A program made the position numbers and the translations under genes. Shown piece after piece: positions 35,697-45,769 of a stretch of 64,000 nucleotides of DNA; position 1 is the first letter of the stretch, and each line of letters starts with the position of its first letter. Origin of the DNA: DATFDN01 sp963767645 (GTDB taxonomy: Bacteria; Pseudomonadota; Alphaproteobacteria; Acetobacterales; Acetobacteraceae); assembly GCA_963767645.1 (NCBI GenBank), contig CAVYEW010000014.1:62001-126000 (forward strand). The letters are read 5' to 3'. The notes under the pieces were generated by a model. It was not told the origin of the DNA, searched no databases, and was given only the letters and a program-made list of their open reading frames with translations.

Positions 35697-36139
35697 GCGA
35701 GGCTTTCCTTGGCTGCCGCGGCGCCGGGTCCCTGCTTGCCGGCGACACGCGCGGGCAGGCGCTCGAACAGGCCCATTCGGAGGCTCCGCGCGATGCGCTC
35801 CGCCCGCCCGCGGAAGGCATCGGCTAAGTCCGGCTCGAACACTTCGGCGCAGGCCTCGCCAAATAGCACGAGCCAGCGGTCGAACATCGCGGGTTGCAGG
35901 TCCGGCAGCCGTCGGTGTGCCGAGAACGGGTCGCCGCGGTAGCGGCCGGTACGCAGCATCATCGAGGACCAGAAATCCGCAAGCCGCGCGAGGTGGCGCG
36001 CCCAATCGGCGTCCGTCGTGCCGACGGCGCGGGCGAACACGGGGCCGAGCAGCGGGTCACGGCGGACCCGGCCGTAGAACAGGTCCATCAACCGCCGGAT
36101 ATCCTCTTCCGAGGCCGCGTGGGCCGCGCCGGCTACCAT
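35693..36139 (-). CDS. Group III truncated haemoglobin
   Basis: 148 residues from the Met at 36139. A 2-on-2 globin: EEDIRRLMDLFYGRVRRDPL (A/B helices with Tyr at B10), DFWSSMMLRTGRYRGDPFSA with the proximal His two residues on (AHRRL), and the W in FDRWLVLFGEA. Group III members (HbP) occur in Campylobacter and alphaproteobacteria and respond to NO. Overlaps fdxA and the upstream small membrane gene. A role in NO or peroxide handling is inferred from the NsrR setting. Confidence 0.92.
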   Translation of the reverse strand: MVAGAAHAASEEDIRRLMDLFYGRVRRDPLLGPVFARAVGTTDADWARHLARLADFWSSMMLRTGRYRGDPFSAHRRLPDLQPAMFDRWLVLFGEACAEVFEPDLADAFRGRAERIARSLRMGLFERLPARVAGKQGPGAAAAKESLA

Positions 36140-36294
36140 AGCGCTACCACAGCGAGCACGACGACCAGGTTCCAGACCAGCATGTTGACCAGCGAGCGGA
36201 TCATGGCCCGGTCGTCCTCTTCGCGCGCGCCGAGCGCGTCGCTCACCAAGTTGCCGGGCAGCAGGAATACGCGGAGCAGCGCCTTGCCGATCAT
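36133..36294 (-). CDS. Small membrane protein, first gene of the NsrR-linked run
   Basis: 53 residues, MIGKALLRVFLLPGNLVSDA at the start and one C-terminal helix (NMLVWNLVVVLAVVALW). Too short for the ORF list. GGAGG precedes its ATG. It overlaps the haemoglobin start by seven bases and stands first after the divergent nsrR promoter, so it is translated from the same message. Short one-helix proteins with this LPGNL...ED..M motif accompany haemoglobin genes in related genomes, to my knowledge; function unknown. Confidence 0.8.
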   Translation of the reverse strand: MIGKALLRVFLLPGNLVSDALGAREEDDRAMIRSLVNMLVWNLVVVLAVVALW

Positions 36295-36321
36295 CGCCCA
36301 CCTCCGGCGCCGGAGCGCCTG

Positions 36322-36344
36322 AACATCTATCCTAAATATAGCTT
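36322..36344. promoter_or_regulatory. Imperfect palindrome, candidate NsrR site for the minus-strand operon
   Basis: AACATCTAT and ATATAGCTT, five bases apart, match in six of nine positions as an inverted repeat. It lies in AT-rich DNA 28 bases upstream of the small membrane gene. NsrR binds nine- to eleven-base half sites of AAGATG-like sequence. Confidence 0.45.
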
Positions 36345-36365
36345 ATTCCCGCGCTGGCGGAAAGC

Positions 36366-36384
36366 AACATCCTCCGTATATGTT
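36366..36384. promoter_or_regulatory. Palindrome AACAT-N9-ATGTT, candidate NsrR site for nsrR
   Basis: Perfect five-base arms 38 bases ahead of the nsrR start, compatible with self-repression. Confidence 0.45.
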
Positions 36385-36421
36385 TTTGCGGTCAGCAAGA
36401 TCTCCCGGGAGCAAAACTGCC

Positions 36422-36856
36422 GTGCGCCTGACCGTCTACACCGATTACTCGTTGCGCATGTTGATGTATCTCGCCGTGAAGGGAGACGGCCTCGCCACCA
36501 TCGCCGAGGTGGCCGCAGCCTACGATATCTCCAAGGCGCATCTCACCAAGGTCGCCCACCAGCTTGGGCTGCTCGGGTATGTGGAAACCGTGCGCGGCAA
36601 GGGCGGAGGGCTGCGCCTCGCGAGCCCGGCGGAACGGATCAGCTTGGGCGAGGTGGTGCGGCGCACCGAGCCGGACATGGCGCTGGCGCCTTGCTTCGGG
36701 CCGGCGCATGTGCCCTGCCCGATCGTGCCGGCCTGCGGCCTGAAAGGCGCGCTCTACGAAGCCCGCCAGGCCTTCCTGGGCGTGCTAGACCGATACAGCT
36801 TGGCCGACCTCGTGCAGCGGCGGGCGGAGCTGGCAGCGCTGCTGCACGCCGCGTAA
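36422..36856 (+). CDS. nsrR: NsrR-type Rrf2 regulator
   Basis: 144 residues from GTG 36422; the family start MRLTVYTDYSLRMLMYLA is unmistakable. Winged HTH about 1-70 (TIAEVAAAYDISKAHLTKVA, GGLRLA). The three Cys for an NO-sensitive [2Fe-2S] or [4Fe-4S] cluster are in APCFGPAHVPCPIVPACGLK (about 97-110). NsrR represses NO-detoxifying genes; nitrosylation of the cluster releases DNA. Divergent from a haemoglobin/ferredoxin operon across 127 bases with two palindromes, so that operon is the probable target. The end of the gene overlaps a direct repeat (36843-36869). Confidence 0.92.
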   Translation: MRLTVYTDYSLRMLMYLAVKGDGLATIAEVAAAYDISKAHLTKVAHQLGLLGYVETVRGKGGGLRLASPAERISLGEVVRRTEPDMALAPCFGPAHVPCPIVPACGLKGALYEARQAFLGVLDRYSLADLVQRRAELAALLHAA

Positions 36857-36869
36857 AGGATGGGTCGCC
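36843..36869 (+). repeat. Direct repeat, left copy
   Basis: 27 bases with one mismatch to 38121-38147 (31 with two mismatches if extended leftward). It contains the nsrR stop and the apparent start of the AI-2E-type gene. Confidence 0.75.
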
Positions 36870-38074
36870 TGCACCCTTGGATGGCGCAATATTGTGGTAG
36901 TGCGAGGCCAGCTCCGTTGGCCGAGTTGCTCGGCGCCGGCGGCCCGCGCCAGGTCCGGTTCGCTCATGATCACGCGATTCGAAAGGTAAGGGGATCCGGC
37001 GAGACGAGGATTCTTGGAATCGATCCATTGACCGAACGGCACATCTATCAGCAAGCCTGGGGCATCCTGGTGCTCGCGGCATTGATCGCGACCTGCTTGG
37101 CGATCGTTGCTCCTTTCCTGACGGCATTCACCTGGGCAATCATCCTCGCCGTTTCGAGCTGGCCGGGCTTTGTCCGACTGACCCAAATGCTGGGCAACAG
37201 GCGGCGTCTGGCAGCATTCATCTTCGCCGTCGTTGGCTTCTTCATTCTCGTCGTGCCGCTTGTCCTGGCCGGTATGTCGATCGCACGTCAAGCCCCGGCG
37301 ATAATGCAGTCGATCGCATACATCGAGCATAATGGGATGCCGGAGCCGCCGGATATGATCGCCCATTGGCCGCTCGTCGGTCCGCGGCTGCATGATTTCT
37401 GGGCGGAGCTTTCGTCGCAGGGCAGTGAAGTGCTCACCCAGTATCAGGGAGAGATCAATGCCGCCATCCTGTGGCTGCTGTCCCGTGCGGGCTCGTTCGG
37501 TCTGTTCGTGCTGCAATTTGCCCTGGGCATCGTCGTCGCCGCACTGCTTCTGGCGCAGGCCGACGGGGCGAATGCGCTGCTGCGCGCCCTGGCCGAGCGG
37601 ATCGGCGGGGCGGCGGCGCTCGATCTCTTGCCGGTCGCCGAGCATACGATCCGGGCGGTGTCTTTCGGCGTCGTGGGCACAGCCCTTGCGGAAGGGGTGC
37701 TGTCGGCGATCGGTTTTACCGTTGCCCACACGCCGGGGGCCATTCTGCTCGGTTGCGCGACATTCCTGGTCTCCATCCTGCAGGCGGGCCCCGCGTTTGT
37801 GTTCCTGCCGGCGGCGGCGTGGACATGGTGGCGGGAAGAACCCGGCTGGGCGTTCCTTATCCTGGCTTGGAACGCCGCTTTCGTCGTGCCCGTCGAGATG
37901 TTCGGCCGCCCCTTCTTCGTCAGCCGCGGCACGGGGCTGCCGATGATTCTGATTTTCTTCGGCGTGCTTGGTGGCGTGCTTGCCTTCGGGCTCATCGGCA
38001 TCTTCGTCGGCGCCACAATCCTTGCTGTCTCCTACACGCTGCTGCTGCGCTGGCTGGCGCCGCGCGCGACCTGA
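36860..38074 (+). CDS. AI-2E family transporter (membrane protein)
   Basis: 404 residues from ATG 36860, or about 348 from TTG 37028. The first 58 residues of the long form are polar and are partly from the direct repeat, so the TTG is worth weighing. The rest has eight predicted membrane segments in the AI-2E pattern: two near 65-100, one near 115-140, a large polar loop (MIAHWPLVGPRLHDFWAELS), then five to the end (FALGIVVAALLL, GAILLGCATFLVSILQAGP, GLPMILIFFGVLGGVLAFGL). Family members export autoinducer-2 or act as Na+/H+ antiporters; the substrate is not fixed. Inserted between two copies of a 27-base repeat. Confidence 0.88.
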   Translation: MGRLHPWMAQYCGSARPAPLAELLGAGGPRQVRFAHDHAIRKVRGSGETRILGIDPLTERHIYQQAWGILVLAALIATCLAIVAPFLTAFTWAIILAVSSWPGFVRLTQMLGNRRRLAAFIFAVVGFFILVVPLVLAGMSIARQAPAIMQSIAYIEHNGMPEPPDMIAHWPLVGPRLHDFWAELSSQGSEVLTQYQGEINAAILWLLSRAGSFGLFVLQFALGIVVAALLLAQADGANALLRALAERIGGAAALDLLPVAEHTIRAVSFGVVGTALAEGVLSAIGFTVAHTPGAILLGCATFLVSILQAGPAFVFLPAAAWTWWREEPGWAFLILAWNAAFVVPVEMFGRPFFVSRGTGLPMILIFFGVLGGVLAFGLIGIFVGATILAVSYTLLLRWLAPRAT

Positions 38075-38120
38075 CACCTGCTTGACAGCGTTCAGCTGAT
38101 GGACAAAGCGCCGCGACTGT

Positions 38121-38147
38121 TGCACGCCGCGTAAAGCATGGGTCGCC
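38121..38147 (+). repeat. Direct repeat, right copy
   Basis: Matches 36843-36869 with one mismatch. It includes a copy of the last nsrR codons and a following ATG that opens a 30-codon frame to 38229. Confidence 0.75.
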
Positions 38148-38324
38148 AACTCAGGCGTGCCGCGGAGCGAGCCGGCATCGCCCTTGCCGATGCCGAACCA
38201 GCCATCATGGCGAGCCGCCTTTCACGTTGAGGACAGCACCTCCAACCTGACATGTGTAAAATGCCAGGAAATTAGTCCGTCCTAGCATTGACCGAAGCCG
38301 CCCCACCTCCCTACCTTCCCCATC

Positions 38325-39413
38325 ATGCGCCCTGAGCCCGGCCTGCCCAGGATCGGCGACCCGCTTCGCGACCGGCCCGTACCCGGTCTCGATGCCCGCT
38401 CGGCCGCCGTGCTGCGCGAGATCGTCGAGCAATATGTCGAGACCGGGGAGCCGGTCGGCAGCCGCACCCTCTCGCGCCGCCTGCCGCTGAACGTCTCCCC
38501 GGCCACCATCCGCAACGTCATGGCGGACCTTACCGAGGCCGGGCTGCTCTTCGCCCCGCATACCTCGGCCGGCCGCCTGCCCACCGAGCGGGGTCTGCGC
38601 CTGTTCGTGGACGGGCTGCTGCACTTCGGCGAACTGGCCGACGAGGAGCGGGAATCGATCACCGCCGCTCTTGCCGCCTCCGGCCGCTCGCTCGAGGACA
38701 CGCTCACCGATGCCAGCTCGCTCCTCGCCGGCCTATCCTCGGCCGCCGGACTGGTGCTTGCCCCCAAGGCGGAAGGACCGCTCAAGCATATCGAGTTCGT
38801 GCCGCTGGGCTCGGGCCGGGCCTTGGTCGTGCTGGTCGCCGCCGACGGCCATGTGGAGAACCGGATCATCGACACGCCGGCGGGCCTGCCCCCCTCCGCC
38901 CTGCAGCAGGCGGGCAACTACCTGAACGCCCGCGTCAGCGGCCGCCCGCTCGCCGAGTTGCGCCGCACGGTAGCCGAGGAGATGGCGGCCAACCGCACCG
39001 AGCTGGACACGCTGGCGGCCTCCGTCGTCGAGGCCGGGCTGGCGACCTGGACCGGCGAGGGGCGCGGCGGCAGCCTGATCGTGCGCGGCCAGGGCCGGCT
39101 GCTGGCCGACGTGACGCAGATCGAGCGATTGGCCGCGATCGAGGCGCTGTTCGACAGGCTGGAGGCGGCGGAGACCATGCTGCGCCTGCTGGAGCTGGCG
39201 GAGCGCTCGGAAGGCGTGCGCATCTTCATCGGCGCTGAGAGCGGGCTGTTTTCCACCTCCGGGATTTCCATGGTGGTCGCCCCGGCGCGCAGCGAGGAAA
39301 ACGGGCGGATCGTCGGCGCCATCGGCGTGATCGGGCCGACACGGATCAATTACGGCCGCATCATCCCGGTGGTGGACTACACGGCGCGGGTGATCGGGCG
39401 GCTGCTCGGATAA
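38325..39413 (+). CDS. hrcA: Heat-inducible transcription repressor HrcA
   Basis: 362 residues. N-terminal winged helix (about 25-95: LDARSAAVLREIVEQYVETG, EPVGSRTLSRRLPLNVSPAT, AGLLFAPHTSAGRLPTERG), GAF-like central domain, and C-terminal PARSEENGRIVGAIGVIGPT, RINYGRIIPVVDYTA. HrcA binds CIRCE operators and needs GroE to stay active. I find no CIRCE element in this window. It heads hrcA-grpE-dnaK-dnaJ; grpE begins 55 bases later. Confidence 0.96.
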   Translation: MRPEPGLPRIGDPLRDRPVPGLDARSAAVLREIVEQYVETGEPVGSRTLSRRLPLNVSPATIRNVMADLTEAGLLFAPHTSAGRLPTERGLRLFVDGLLHFGELADEERESITAALAASGRSLEDTLTDASSLLAGLSSAAGLVLAPKAEGPLKHIEFVPLGSGRALVVLVAADGHVENRIIDTPAGLPPSALQQAGNYLNARVSGRPLAELRRTVAEEMAANRTELDTLAASVVEAGLATWTGEGRGGSLIVRGQGRLLADVTQIERLAAIEALFDRLEAAETMLRLLELAERSEGVRIFIGAESGLFSTSGISMVVAPARSEENGRIVGAIGVIGPTRINYGRIIPVVDYTARVIGRLLG

Positions 39414-39468
39414 GTTGCTCCTCACGAACGCTTGCCTGCGGCGCCGCGCCACCCTAACTGCTCGCCCC

Positions 39469-40080
39469 ATGACAAGCGATACAGACCAGGATACCGCCGC
39501 GGTCCGCCCCGCCGAGGCCGCCGGAACCGAGGAGTCCGGGGTCGAGATTCCGCCGACCCCGGAACAGCTGATGCAGGCCGCGACCGCGCGCATCGCCGCC
39601 CTGGAGGCGGAGGTCGCCGAGTTGCGCGAGCGCTGGATGCGCGCCGAGGCCGAGACCCAGAACGTGCGAGCCCGCGGGCGCCGCGAGGTGGACGAGACCC
39701 GCCAGTACGCAGTGCAGAAATTCGCCACCGATGTGGTCGAGGCGGCGGAGAACCTGCGCCGCGGCCTCGCCGCGCTGCCGCCGCCGGAGCCGGGCGAGCC
39801 CGAGATCATCACCAAGATGCGCGACGGGTTCGCCGGCGTGGAGCGCAATTTCCTCGGCATCCTGGAGCGCAATGGGATCAGGAGCGAAGACCCGACCGGG
39901 AAGCCCTTTGATCCCAACTTGCACCAGTCGATGGGCGAGCAGGAAAGCGCCGCGCAGCCGCCGGGCACGGTGGCCCAGGCCTGGACGCAGGCCTGGACCC
40001 TGAACGGACGGCTGCTGCGGCCGGCGATGGTGCTGGTGGCAAAGGCGTCCCCCACTCCGTCGCAGGACATGTCGGCCTGA
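39469..40080 (+). CDS. grpE: Nucleotide exchange factor GrpE
   Basis: 203 residues from ATG 39469; upstream codons in the same frame are non-conserved. An acidic disordered N-terminus (about 1-35), a long coiled helix (MQAATARIAALEAEVAELRE, RWMRAEAETQNVRARGRREV) and the beta-rich C-terminal wing (GIRSEDPTGKPFDPNLHQSM) are all present. Releases ADP from DnaK. Slightly unusual in the acidic PPTPEQ linker only. Confidence 0.95.
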   Translation: MTSDTDQDTAAVRPAEAAGTEESGVEIPPTPEQLMQAATARIAALEAEVAELRERWMRAEAETQNVRARGRREVDETRQYAVQKFATDVVEAAENLRRGLAALPPPEPGEPEIITKMRDGFAGVERNFLGILERNGIRSEDPTGKPFDPNLHQSMGEQESAAQPPGTVAQAWTQAWTLNGRLLRPAMVLVAKASPTPSQDMSA

Positions 40081-40106
40081 GCCGGCTTACGAAAATCCTG
40101 CAAAGA

Positions 40107-40136
40107 CCTTGCCGCGCCGAAGGCGGCTCAATACAT
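40107..40136 (+). promoter_or_regulatory. Possible RpoH-type promoter of dnaK
   Basis: CCTTGCC (40107-40113) then CTCAATACAT (40127-40136), loosely like the alphaproteobacterial sigma-32 pattern (CTTG ... C-rich/ATAT -10). About 77 bases before the dnaK start. Not decisive. Confidence 0.3.
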
Positions 40137-40212
40137 CACGGTATGCAAAGGTTCCCTCTAGGGACGCTCACGATGCTTCGGGTCGCGCGCGTCCGCTGAA
40201 AGGAGAAATGAA

Positions 40213-42153
<1,941 letters not shown>

Positions 42154-42175
42154 GGATCGGCGGATCGGAGAAGGA

Positions 42176-42210
42176 ATCGCGCCCGCGTCCGACGCGCGGG
42201 CGCGATTTTT
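42176..42210 (+). terminator. Rho-independent terminator between dnaK and dnaJ
   Basis: A perfect 12-pair stem (ATCGCGCCCGCG at 42176-42187 with its complement at 42195-42206) and a seven-base loop, then TTTTT. Some read-through or a separate dnaJ promoter is needed for dnaJ expression. Confidence 0.85.
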
Positions 42211-42233
42211 CATCCTGACGGCGAAGGGTCGAG

Positions 42234-43379
42234 ATGGCCAAGCAGGACTACTACGCCACGCTGGGGGTTCCGCGCGAGGCCTCGGGCGATGATCTGAAGA
42301 AGGCGTACCGCAAGCTCGCGATGCAGTACCACCCTGACCGCAACCCGGGGAACAAGCAGGCCGAGGCGCGGTTCAAGGAGGTCAGCGAGGCGTACGACAT
42401 CCTCAAGGACGAGCAGAAGCGCGCCGCCTATGACCGCTATGGCCATGCCGCCTTCGAGCAGGGCGGCGCCGGCGGCCCGTTCGGTGCCGGCGGCTTCGAT
42501 TTCGCGGCTGGCGGCGGGCTCGGTGACATCTTCGATCAGATGTTCGGTGAGTTCATGGGCCGGCGCGGCGGCGGGCGCCAGCGGGGCGGCGCCGACTTGC
42601 GCCAGCAGGTCGAGATCGACCTCGCCGACGCCTTTGCCGGCACCAAGGTGCAGTTGCGGGTGCCGACGCGCGTCGTGTGCGAAGCGTGCAACGGGTCCGG
42701 CTCCGAGGATCGCGGCCGCGCCGCCGAGACCTGCCCTACCTGCCATGGCGCCGGCAAGGTGCGCCGGCAGCAGGGATTTTTCCTGGTCGAGGCTACCTGT
42801 CCCGGCTGCGGCGGCACCGGGCGCGTGGTGCGCAATCCCTGTCGCGCCTGCCAGGGCCAGGGCACGGTCGCGCGCGAGCGGACCCTGGAGGTCAAGGTTC
42901 CGCCGGGCGTGGAGGACGGCGTCCGCATCCGCCTGCCCGGCGAGGGCGAAGCCGCCGGCCAGGGTGCGCCGCCGGGCGATCTGTATGTCCACGTAGCGAT
43001 ACGGCCGCACCCGATCTTCCAGCGCGAGCAGTCGAACATCTTCATGCGCGTGCCGCTGCGCATGACTCAGGCGGCGCTGGGCGGGGAGATCGAGGTTCCG
43101 GTGATCGACGGGACCAAGGCCAAGGTGAAGGTGCCGCCGGGCACCCAGACGGGCGACCAGTTCCGCCTGCGCGGCAAGGGCTTCTCGGTCCTGCGCAGCG
43201 CCGCACGCGGCGACATGTACATCCAGGTCGCCGTGGAAACCCCGCAGAACCTGACCCGCCGCCAGCGCGAACTGCTCGAGGAGTTCGAGGCCGAGGCGAA
43301 CAAGGCCGAACGCCACAGCCCGGAGAGCGAGGGTTTCTTCGCCAAGGTGAAGGAGTTTTTCGACGGCGGCCGGGGATAG
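42234..43379 (+). CDS. dnaJ: Chaperone DnaJ (Hsp40)
   Basis: 381 residues. J domain 1-70 with the HPD motif (QYHPDRNPGNKQ), Gly/Phe region about 75-120, four zinc repeats (CEACNGSG, CPTCHGAG, CPGCGGTG, CRACQGQG, about 145-205), then the C-terminal beta domains (VPPGVEDGVRIRLPGEGEA). Stimulates DnaK ATPase and delivers clients. Start ATG 42234. 80 bases beyond the dnaK stop with a terminator between. Confidence 0.97.
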   Translation: MAKQDYYATLGVPREASGDDLKKAYRKLAMQYHPDRNPGNKQAEARFKEVSEAYDILKDEQKRAAYDRYGHAAFEQGGAGGPFGAGGFDFAAGGGLGDIFDQMFGEFMGRRGGGRQRGGADLRQQVEIDLADAFAGTKVQLRVPTRVVCEACNGSGSEDRGRAAETCPTCHGAGKVRRQQGFFLVEATCPGCGGTGRVVRNPCRACQGQGTVARERTLEVKVPPGVEDGVRIRLPGEGEAAGQGAPPGDLYVHVAIRPHPIFQREQSNIFMRVPLRMTQAALGGEIEVPVIDGTKAKVKVPPGTQTGDQFRLRGKGFSVLRSAARGDMYIQVAVETPQNLTRRQRELLEEFEAEANKAERHSPESEGFFAKVKEFFDGGRG

Positions 43380-43487
43380 TCTCTCGCCGGTCATTGCCGC
43401 CTTCCAGGCAGCGGCGACACCGCCTGCCCTCGGCTTCCGGTACATGCGGGATCGGTGTAGAGGCGGCAGCCCGTTGCTGGAGGCACC

Positions 43488-44186
43488 ATGACCGCCCCCT
43501 TTTCCGCCGCCGCATTGGAGCCCGAGATCGCGGGCCCGCTCGTCCTGGCTCTCCCCAAGGGCCGCATCCTGGCCGAGTGCGGCGAGGTTCTGGTCCGCGC
43601 CGGCATCGAGCCCGCTCCCGACTACGCCGACGAGAGCAGCCGGCGGCTGCGCTTTCCTACCAGCGATCCCGACCTCGACGTCGTCCGCGTCCGTCCCTTC
43701 GACGTGGCCACCTTCGTGGCGTTCGGCGCCGCCCAGCTCGGCATCTGCGGCGGCGACGTGCTGATGGAGTTCGACTATCCCGAAATCTACGCTCCGCTGG
43801 ATCTCGGCATCGGCCGCTGCCGCGTGGCCGTCGCCGAGCCGCGCGAGACCGCCGGCAGCGACGATCCCACGCGCTGGTCGCGCGTGCGCGTCGCCACCAA
43901 GTATCCGAACATTGCCCGCCGCCACTTCGCCGGACGCGGCATCCACGCCGAGGTGGTGGATCTGAGTGGCGCGATGGAGCTGGCGCCGTCGCTCGGCCTT
44001 GCCCGCCTGATCGTCGATCTGGTGCAGACCGGCTCCACGTTGAAGGCCAACGGGCTGATCGAGACGGAGGTGATCGCGCCCGTCACCAGCCGGCTAATCG
44101 TCAACCGCAGCGCACTCAAGACCCAGCCCGAGATCATCGGCGGCTGGATCGCGCGCTTCCGCGCCGCGCTGGATCGGCCCGGATGA
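43488..44186 (+). CDS. hisG: ATP phosphoribosyltransferase, short form
   Basis: 232 residues, the first step of histidine biosynthesis (ATP + PRPP). LVLALPKGRILAECGEVLVR at the start, DLDVVRVRPFDVATFVAFGAA and VDLSGAMELAPSLGLARLIV, TGSTLKANGLIE (PRPP loop). The ACT-like third domain of long HisG is missing, so this is HisG-S, which works with a HisZ regulatory subunit; hisZ is not in the window. Overlaps hisD by four bases. Confidence 0.96.
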   Translation: MTAPFSAAALEPEIAGPLVLALPKGRILAECGEVLVRAGIEPAPDYADESSRRLRFPTSDPDLDVVRVRPFDVATFVAFGAAQLGICGGDVLMEFDYPEIYAPLDLGIGRCRVAVAEPRETAGSDDPTRWSRVRVATKYPNIARRHFAGRGIHAEVVDLSGAMELAPSLGLARLIVDLVQTGSTLKANGLIETEVIAPVTSRLIVNRSALKTQPEIIGGWIARFRAALDRPG

Positions 44187-45481
44187 GACGGCTTTCCACC
44201 GCCGATCCGGGCTTCGCCGCCGCGTTCGATCGGCTGCTGGCCGAGGCGCGGGAGACGACCGAGCGTGTCGATCAGGCGGTGGCGGGCATCATCGCCGCTG
44301 TCCGCGCGCGCGGCGACGCGGCGCTCCTGGAGTACACGGCGCGCTTCGATCTTGTGTCGCTCACGCCCGACCGGCTGCGCGTGAGCGCCGCCGAGATCGA
44401 CGCCGCCGAGGCCGGGATTGCCCCGGCGCTGCGCGACGCGCTCGACCTCGCGGCGACGCGGATCGAGGCGTTCCACCGCGCGCAGTGCCCGCAAGACCTG
44501 CGCATGACCGATCAGGCCGGCCTCACGCTCGGGATGCGGTGGACCCCGCTCGACGCGGTCGGGCTCTACGTGCCGGGCGGCAAGGCCGCGTATCCGTCCT
44601 CGGTGCTGATGAACGCCATTCCGGCGCACGTCGCCGGGGTGGCGCGCGTGGCGATGTGCGTTCCGAGCCCGGAAGGCGCCCTCAATCCGCTGGTGCTGGC
44701 CGCCGCGCGCCGGGCAGGGGTGATGGAGATCTACCGCGTCGGCGGGGCGCAGGCGGTCGCGGCGCTTGCCTACGGCACCGCTACGATCGCTCCGGTCGAT
44801 CGCATCGTCGGCCCAGGCAATGCCTATGTCGCGGAGGCCAAGCGCCAAGTCTTCGGCCGCGTCGGCATCGACGCGATCGCCGGTCCGTCCGAGGTGGTGA
44901 TCCTCGCCAATTCGGCGAACGACCCGCGCCTGGTCGCGCTCGACCTGCTCGCCCAGGCCGAGCACGACGAGGCGGCGCAAGCCATCCTGTTCGCCGACGA
45001 TCCGGGCTTCGCCGACCGCGTCGCCGATGCCGTCGCCGAGGAACTCGTGAGCCTGCCGCGCACCGCCATCGCCGGCGCGAGCTGGCGCGCGCACGGCGCG
45101 ATCATCCTGGTACGTGACTGGGACGAGGCGACGGGCCTGGTGAACCGGCTTGCGCCCGAGCACCTTCAGCTCATGCTGCGCGACCCGGAACCGGTGTTCG
45201 CCCGCATCCGCCATGCCGGCGCCGTCTTTTTGGGCGGCTTCTGCCCGGAGGCGCTCGGCGACTACGTGGCAGGTCCCAATCACGTCCTGCCCACCGGCCG
45301 CACCGCCCGCTTCGCCTCCGGCCTCTCGGTATTCGATTTCCTCAAGCGCACCACCTGGGTGCAAGCGGAGCGCGCCGGCCTGGAGGCGGTCGGACCGGCG
45401 GCGGTCGCGCTGGCGGAAGCCGAGGGCCTGCACGCCCATGCGAACAGCATTGCGCGTCGGCTAATTCAGGCACGCGGCTGA
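44183..45481 (+). CDS. hisD: Histidinol dehydrogenase
   Basis: 432 residues, last two steps of histidine synthesis (histidinol to histidine, NAD+). ATG 44183 overlaps hisG. Visible: VGLYVPGGKAAYPSSVLMNA, IVGPGNAYVAEAKRQVFGRV, GIDAIAGPSEVVILA, LLAQAEHDEAAQAIL (zinc His), APEHLQLML and the C-terminal LHAHANSIARR (zinc His). Full length. Confidence 0.97.
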   Translation: MRRLSTADPGFAAAFDRLLAEARETTERVDQAVAGIIAAVRARGDAALLEYTARFDLVSLTPDRLRVSAAEIDAAEAGIAPALRDALDLAATRIEAFHRAQCPQDLRMTDQAGLTLGMRWTPLDAVGLYVPGGKAAYPSSVLMNAIPAHVAGVARVAMCVPSPEGALNPLVLAAARRAGVMEIYRVGGAQAVAALAYGTATIAPVDRIVGPGNAYVAEAKRQVFGRVGIDAIAGPSEVVILANSANDPRLVALDLLAQAEHDEAAQAILFADDPGFADRVADAVAEELVSLPRTAIAGASWRAHGAIILVRDWDEATGLVNRLAPEHLQLMLRDPEPVFARIRHAGAVFLGGFCPEALGDYVAGPNHVLPTGRTARFASGLSVFDFLKRTTWVQAERAGLEAVGPAAVALAEAEGLHAHANSIARRLIQARG

Positions 45482-45491
45482 ACCGGCCTGC

Positions 45492-45520
45492 TTGACCCGG
45501 CACTGGCCGGTGCTCATGTT
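45492..45520 (+). promoter_or_regulatory. Candidate sigma-70 promoter of infA
   Basis: TTGACC (45492-45497), 17 bases, CATGTT (45515-45520), 30 bases before infA. A separate start for infA-maf-rng inside the his run would make sense. Confidence 0.45.
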
Positions 45521-45550
45521 GCGATCGGCAAGCAAAGTAAATGAGGGCTG

Positions 45551-45769
45551 ATGTCAAAAGAAGACATGATCGAGTTCACCGGGACGGTGAGCGAGTTGCT
45601 GCCGAACGCCATGTTCCGGGTTCGGCTGGACAACGATCACACGATCCTCGCACATACCAGCGGCAAGATGCGGAAGAACCGCATCCGCGTGCTGGCCGGC
45701 GATCGGGTGAATGTGGAGATGACGCCGTACGATCTCTCCAAGGGACGGATCACCTTCCGCTTCAAGTGA
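45551..45769 (+). CDS. infA: Translation initiation factor IF-1
   Basis: 72 residues, MSKEDMIEFTGTVSELLPNA with the S1/OB-fold blocks ILAHTSGKMRKNRIRVLAGD and RVNVEMTPYDLSKGRITFRF. Occupies the ribosomal A site with IF-3 and IF-2. Its stop overlaps the GTG of maf. Confidence 0.98.
   Translation: MSKEDMIEFTGTVSELLPNAMFRVRLDNDHTILAHTSGKMRKNRIRVLAGDRVNVEMTPYDLSKGRITFRFK

Noticed and set aside
38225..38325. CIRCE operator before hrcA
   Set aside because: The nine-base arms of CIRCE are not present here or before dnaK.
43787..45439. 550-codon minus-strand frame opposite hisG and hisD
   Set aside because: Shadow frame; His/Arg/Gly-rich with no motif.
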